Shown here piece after piece: positions 60,481 to 64,000 of a DNA stretch of 64,000 nucleotides. The position numbers and the translations under genes are program-made. The DNA comes from Pyrobaculum oguniense TE7 (GTDB lineage Archaea; Thermoproteota; Thermoprotei; Thermoproteales; Thermoproteaceae), in contig CP003316.1 in assembly GCA_000247545.1 (NCBI GenBank), positions 405,233 through 469,232 on the forward strand, read 5' to 3'. Each line of letters begins with the position of its first letter. Position 1 is the stretch's first letter. The notes under the pieces are model-generated. The model saw nothing but the letters and a program-made list of their open reading frames with translations. It ran no database searches and had not been told where the DNA came from.

Positions 60481-61515
60481 ATGCTTGCTATTGGCAAGAG
60501 AAAATACGCAAGAGAAAAGCCTTACCCCCCGCGGAAGGTTAAGACAGTTAATGAGGCTGTCGAGTTGTTGAAGAAGTATCCGTATGTCTTCATATTCGAT
60601 CTCCATGGGCTTTCGGCTAGAGTATTAAATGAGTATAGATACCGAATAAGGCCTTACGGCGTTATCAAGATCATTAAACCTACTCTGTTTAAAATAGCGT
60701 TTTCCAAGGTTTATGGAGGTATCTCTACCGACATCGCCGAGAAGATCAGAGGGGAGATAGGATTTCTATTCACCGACATCAACCCGGCCGAGATGATAAA
60801 AATCGTAGCTGAGAAGAGCGTTAGGAGGGCGGCAAAGCCTGGGGATAAGGCGCCTTTTGACATAGTAGTTCCGGCTGGGCCTACCAACGCGTCGCCCGGG
60901 CCCATTATCTCAAAATTTGGAAAGTTGAAGATACCTACAAGAGTTCAGGAGGGTAAGATATGGATTGCAAAGGACACCGTCGTCGCCAAGGCGGGCCAGG
61001 AAATTACGGCTGAGATAGCAGAAGTGCTGAGAGTAGTTGGGATAGAGCCCATATTCGAGCAGTTAAGACTCGTCGGGGTATTGTGGAGAGGTAAACGGTA
61101 TGTAGACATCTCGGAGTTGGTGATAGACGTCTCGAAGTACAGAGAGCTCTTCGAAGTTGCGGCCGCGCACGCCAGGAATTTAGCGCTCAATGTGGTATAC
61201 CCGACAAGAGAAGTGTTACAGGTGGTTCTGCCCGCTGCCCACATGAGAGCTGTGGCGCTCGCCGCGAAGCTGGGCGTGGTGACGAGGGAGACTCTGTCAG
61301 TGTTGCTAAGCAGAGCAGTGGCGGAGGCAAACGCCTTAGCGGCCGCAGTTGCGGCAAAGGCGCCCGACCTTGGTATTACTGTTGCGGCTCCACAAACCGT
61401 TGCTCAACAGCCCGCCCAGCATGCTGAGGCTCCAAAAGAGGAGACGAAGGAGGAGGAGAAGAAAGAGGGGCCAAGCGAAGAGGAGATAGCGGGCTCGCTG
61501 GCTTCTCTGTTCTAA
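60481..61515 (+). CDS. rpl10: 50S ribosomal protein L10 (P0)
   Basis: A 344-residue archaeal P0, the stalk scaffold. The N-terminal rRNA-binding domain (VNEAVELLKKYPYVFIFDLH), the insert domain, helices for L12 dimers (AVAEANALAAAVAAKAP), and the acidic tail (EEEKKEGPSEEEIAGSLASL). ATG 60481 is 25 nt after ttatttatagc. L12 does not follow; the next gene is mevalonate kinase. Confidence 0.95.
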   Translation: MLAIGKRKYAREKPYPPRKVKTVNEAVELLKKYPYVFIFDLHGLSARVLNEYRYRIRPYGVIKIIKPTLFKIAFSKVYGGISTDIAEKIRGEIGFLFTDINPAEMIKIVAEKSVRRAAKPGDKAPFDIVVPAGPTNASPGPIISKFGKLKIPTRVQEGKIWIAKDTVVAKAGQEITAEIAEVLRVVGIEPIFEQLRLVGVLWRGKRYVDISELVIDVSKYRELFEVAAAHARNLALNVVYPTREVLQVVLPAAHMRAVALAAKLGVVTRETLSVLLSRAVAEANALAAAVAAKAPDLGITVAAPQTVAQQPAQHAEAPKEETKEEEKKEGPSEEEIAGSLASLF

Positions 61516-61546
61516 AATAATATATCAAGTCTTCTTCTTCCTTCCG

Positions 61547-62494
61547 GTGAAGAAGAGCATTTTCGCTCCTGGGGTTGTCAAGCTTTTTGGGGAGCATGCG
61601 GTAGTTTACGGCAAGCCGGCGATAGCAGCGGCTATAGACAAAGGAGTGTACATAGACTGCGTATCGTCAGATAAGTTAGTAGTAGAGACGGTAGGTATAA
61701 CAACCGGTTTGAGATTTTTCCCCCTGGACCGCCGAGTTGAGGCGTTTGGTGCTGAGAAATTTTTTGCATACGTAGAGACGGCTCTAAGACTGGCACAAGA
61801 GAGGTGGGGCGACTTAGCGGCTAAGTTTACAATAAGGAGCGACTTACCGCCCAGCGCCGGTGCGGCTACCTCCGCAGCGGTATCTGTGGGTATCCTAAAG
61901 GCGTATGCCCTCTGCGCCGGGGCAGATGTGGGGGATGAGGAAGTGGCGAAACTTGGGCACAAGGTGGAGCTTGAAGTACAGGGAATAGCCTCTCCTATGG
62001 ACACCGCCGCCGTGACTTATGGCGGTGTGCTTAAAATTTTGACCAACCCATTCCGCGTCGAGCCGCTGAAGATTCAACTACCGCCTTTCTACATAGTTCT
62101 GCTACCGCGGCTTGGGACAACCGGGGAGATCGTGAAAGACGTCAGGGCGCTACTTGGGAAGAGAAAATCGGCTACGTGGGTCATAGAAGCAATCGGCAAA
62201 GTGGTTGAGGAGGCGGAGGGTTGTCTCAGAGCAGGCGACTTGGAGTGCTTAGGCGAACTTATGGATATTAACAACTGGCTCCTCGGCGCCTTGGGAGTTG
62301 TGGATGGCAGAGTCGTGGATCTACTGGGCATGTTAAAGCCGTTTATATATGGGGGGAAGATAAGCGGAGCGGGCAGAGGAGGCGTTGTCATATTAATACC
62401 AAAAGAGGGGGATGTGGTGTCAAGAATCCTCAAGGGTCTTGGATACCCCTACTACAAAGTCTCTGTTTATCCCAAAGGCGCAGGAGAGGTATGA
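61547..62494 (+). CDS. mvk: Mevalonate kinase
   Basis: A 315-residue GHMP kinase: FAPGVVKLFGEHAVVYGKPA at the start, the ATP loop DLPPSAGAATSAAVSVG, and KISGAGRGGVVILIP. It phosphorylates mevalonate for isoprenoid lipid synthesis. GTG 61547 is the start. It overlaps the next gene by four bases. Confidence 0.95.
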   Translation: MKKSIFAPGVVKLFGEHAVVYGKPAIAAAIDKGVYIDCVSSDKLVVETVGITTGLRFFPLDRRVEAFGAEKFFAYVETALRLAQERWGDLAAKFTIRSDLPPSAGAATSAAVSVGILKAYALCAGADVGDEEVAKLGHKVELEVQGIASPMDTAAVTYGGVLKILTNPFRVEPLKIQLPPFYIVLLPRLGTTGEIVKDVRALLGKRKSATWVIEAIGKVVEEAEGCLRAGDLECLGELMDINNWLLGALGVVDGRVVDLLGMLKPFIYGGKISGAGRGGVVILIPKEGDVVSRILKGLGYPYYKVSVYPKGAGEV

Positions 62495-62727
62495 TACAGG
62501 TCTTCGGCCTACTCGGGCTAGCACTCATAATAGCTGCGTGGGCTGTGAATATTGCAAGAAACAGCCCGCCGCCGCCTTTAGACTTGACACTGCTCTACTT
62601 CATTGGAAGTGTGTTTCTCACACTATACGCCGTCTTGCTAGGCGACGTGGTTTTCACAGTGCTTAACGCCCTCTCTGGTATCCTCTCGTTTATAAACTTG
62701 GTCAGGGCCTTACGTATTAAAACTTGA
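62491..62727 (+). CDS. Small membrane protein
   Basis: A 78-residue protein with three hydrophobic spans (VFGLLGLALIIAAWAVNI, LTLLYFIGSVFLTLYAVLL, VVFTVLNALSGILSFINLV). ATGA overlap with mevalonate kinase. It resembles small three-span proteins of unknown function found across prokaryotes. Confidence 0.75.
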   Translation: MIQVFGLLGLALIIAAWAVNIARNSPPPPLDLTLLYFIGSVFLTLYAVLLGDVVFTVLNALSGILSFINLVRALRIKT

Positions 62728-62741
62728 GAGTGTCCTAGCAC

Positions 62742-63527
62742 ATGGCTCGTAGGCCGAAAGTGGGCGAAAAGGCGTACCACCTACTCTTGGCGCCTGGGGA
62801 AGTGCCTAGGTATGTTCTACTGCCAGGAGACCCCGGGAGAGTGCCGCTAATAGCAGAGATGTGGGACGAGAAGCGAGAGATAGCTAAAAATAGAGAGTTC
62901 GTGACGTGGGTTGGCAGGTACAAGGGCGTGCCTATTGCTGCTACCTCTACTGGCATCGGCTCAGGTTCCACCGCCATTGCAGTAGAGGAGCTTCTCTATG
63001 TCGGCGCAGACACTTTCATAAGGGTTGGAACCACGGGCGCCCTCAGAAGAGAAATTAAACTTGGCGATTTAATAATTGGGACAGCAGCTGTGAGATGGGA
63101 CGGCGCGTCCCGTTGGTATGCACCTCTTGAGTATCCCGCAGTAGCTCACTGGGTTGTGGTATTGGCTTTAGTAAAGGCCGCGGAGTCTCTAGGCGTGAGG
63201 TTCCATGTAGGTATTGTGGCATCTACAGACTCTTTCTACGTGGGCCAAGAGAGGCCGGGCCATGGGGGGTATATGCCTCCTTGGGCAAGGGGGCTGATTG
63301 AGACGCTTAGGAATTTGAGAGTGTTATCATTCGAAATGGAGTCCGCCACAATCTATACCCTAGCCTCGATATACGGGGCAAGGGCAGGCGGCGTCTACGC
63401 GGCAATCGCTAATCGCGAGACTGACGAGTTTGAGCCTGAGGTAGGAGTAAGCGACGCCGTAAGAGTGGCCAACGAGGCTGTGAGGATACTCGCCGAGTAT
63501 GATAATCAAGGCAGTTTACGTCCGTGA
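62742..63527 (+). CDS. Uridine phosphorylase / PNP-family nucleoside phosphorylase
   Basis: A 261-residue NP-I family enzyme: VLLPGDPGRVPLIAEMW, ATSTGIGSGSTAIAVEEL, FIRVGTTGALRREIKLGDLI, STDSFYVGQERP and the FEMESATIYTLASIYG nucleoside-binding motif. It cleaves uridine (or purine nucleosides) with phosphate. The Met-Glu-Ser pattern does not by itself decide the base. Its end overlaps the next gene. Confidence 0.9.
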   Translation: MARRPKVGEKAYHLLLAPGEVPRYVLLPGDPGRVPLIAEMWDEKREIAKNREFVTWVGRYKGVPIAATSTGIGSGSTAIAVEELLYVGADTFIRVGTTGALRREIKLGDLIIGTAAVRWDGASRWYAPLEYPAVAHWVVVLALVKAAESLGVRFHVGIVASTDSFYVGQERPGHGGYMPPWARGLIETLRNLRVLSFEMESATIYTLASIYGARAGGVYAAIANRETDEFEPEVGVSDAVRVANEAVRILAEYDNQGSLRP

Positions 63528-63735
63528 CGTGGCTATCCTAGAGATAGACCTAGAGCCATGCGCAGACGTCTTCATCTTCAAAGTTAAAAACAACGAGATA
63601 GAATTATGCGGTAAGTCTCTTGTCCTATCAGAGACATTGGCGAATTTTAGAAAGGGACTACTGGTCATGAATAAGCAACCTTTCTTCGTCGAGTGCGAAG
63701 ATGGGGAGTGCGTGGCCGCGAGGGCACAGATATAA
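63499..63735 (+). CDS. Small hypothetical protein
   Basis: A 78-residue, mainly beta protein (MIIKAVYVRDVAILEIDLEP) with four cysteines. The ATG lies in the end of the phosphorylase gene. Not recognised. Confidence 0.6.
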   Translation: MIIKAVYVRDVAILEIDLEPCADVFIFKVKNNEIELCGKSLVLSETLANFRKGLLVMNKQPFFVECEDGECVAARAQI

Positions 63736-63758
63736 AAACTGCCCCTAGCGACGTCATC

Positions 63759-64000
63759 ATGGACATAGTGGTGGCGGCGTACAACGTCAGTTCAGTCCCC
63801 AAAATGCTTGAGTTAGCCAAGATCACCTACGGGTTTGGGCTGAGGCGTTTTGTGTTAATTAAAGTCTTCGGCGCAGCGGCGCAACAGATAGGAGACCTCT
63901 TTAAACTGGCATTTAAATTAGGGGGCGAGGTTCTTGTATTCAATGATATCAACGACGCATTGGATGTGCTTAAGCCCGATGTGGTATATGCCCTAGGTGG
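63759..64000 (+). CDS. SPOUT-like RNA methylase family protein, 5' part
   Basis: Eighty residues are visible before the window ends: MDIVVAAYNVSSVPKMLELA, then GFGLRRFVLIKVFGAAAQQI and LVFNDINDALDVLKPDVVY. This resembles an archaeal family annotated as SpoU-like or RecB-family (COG4080 type), from memory. ATG 63759 is 25 nt from gatataaaaac. Confidence 0.55.
   Translation, partial: MDIVVAAYNVSSVPKMLELAKITYGFGLRRFVLIKVFGAAAQQIGDLFKLAFKLGGEVLVFNDINDALDVLKPDVVYALG

Overview
The window is a piece of a hyperthermophilic crenarchaeal chromosome, almost certainly genus Pyrobaculum (Thermoproteales). The evidence is archaeal-type ribosomal and translation genes (S11, L31e, aIF6, L18Ae/LX, L11, L1, L10), many AUG/GUG/UUG starts with a TATA element about 25 nt upstream (leaderless transcripts), tRNA genes with introns at non-canonical sites, a CC1-like chromatin protein, PaREP1-family genes, and long poly-G tracts of the kind described for Pyrobaculum aerophilum. 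The species cannot be fixed from sequence alone.

Layout. 1-9.2 kb is mostly housekeeping: a THUMP-SPOUT RNA-modification protein, a secreted trypsin-like protease with a Cys-rich partner, S11, a C/D-box sRNA candidate, an AmrS-type radical SAM enzyme, a DUF47 regulator with a compact PiT-like permease, an MBL-fold hydrolase, a CC1-like protein and an HtpX-type protease. 9.2-9.7 kb holds tRNA-Lys(CTT), tRNA-Val(GAC, intron) and tRNA-Arg(CCG). From there to about 17 kb is an accessory island: decayed coiled-coil/nuclease genes, HEPN-MNT and VapBC pairs, a metallophosphoesterase, tRNA-Gly(GCC, intron), and a mosaic of unknown genes including a truncated MIG-type DNA glycosylase.

17.1-26.7 kb is the highlight: a tightly overlapped, visibly AT-richer operon of a 5-methylcytosine methyltransferase, a MIG-type T:G mismatch glycosylase, a DEAH helicase (DrmA-like), a DUF1998 protein (DrmB-like), a phospholipase-D-fold protein (DrmC-like) and an unrecognised 328-aa protein. 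This is a DISARM-like anti-phage system to which a repair glycosylase has been added, as makes sense where 5mC deaminates quickly. drmB carries a G10 tract that could switch it by slippage.

26.7-37.7 kb is a repeat-rich, decaying region: two copies of a composite element (TnpB remnant, HerA-like ATPase, partner protein), tandem PaREP1 genes, an HTH-cupin-methyltransferase fusion coupled to an EamA exporter, a truncated phosphoesterase, and genes broken by in-frame stops. 37.7-41.4 kb is aioB-aioA, an arsenite oxidase. 41.4-45.4 kb is accessory again (dead PaREP1, coiled-coil nuclease-like protein, HerA-like ATPase with a winged-helix partner). 45.4-64 kb returns to core genes: an M48 protease, BtpA, a sugar nucleotidyltransferase, HIT, an AAA/PIN pair, TRAM, TrpRS, a DNA glycosylase/radical SAM pair, the L31e-aIF6-LX-prefoldin-FtsY and SecE-Spt5-L11-L1-L10 clusters, mevalonate kinase and uridine phosphorylase.
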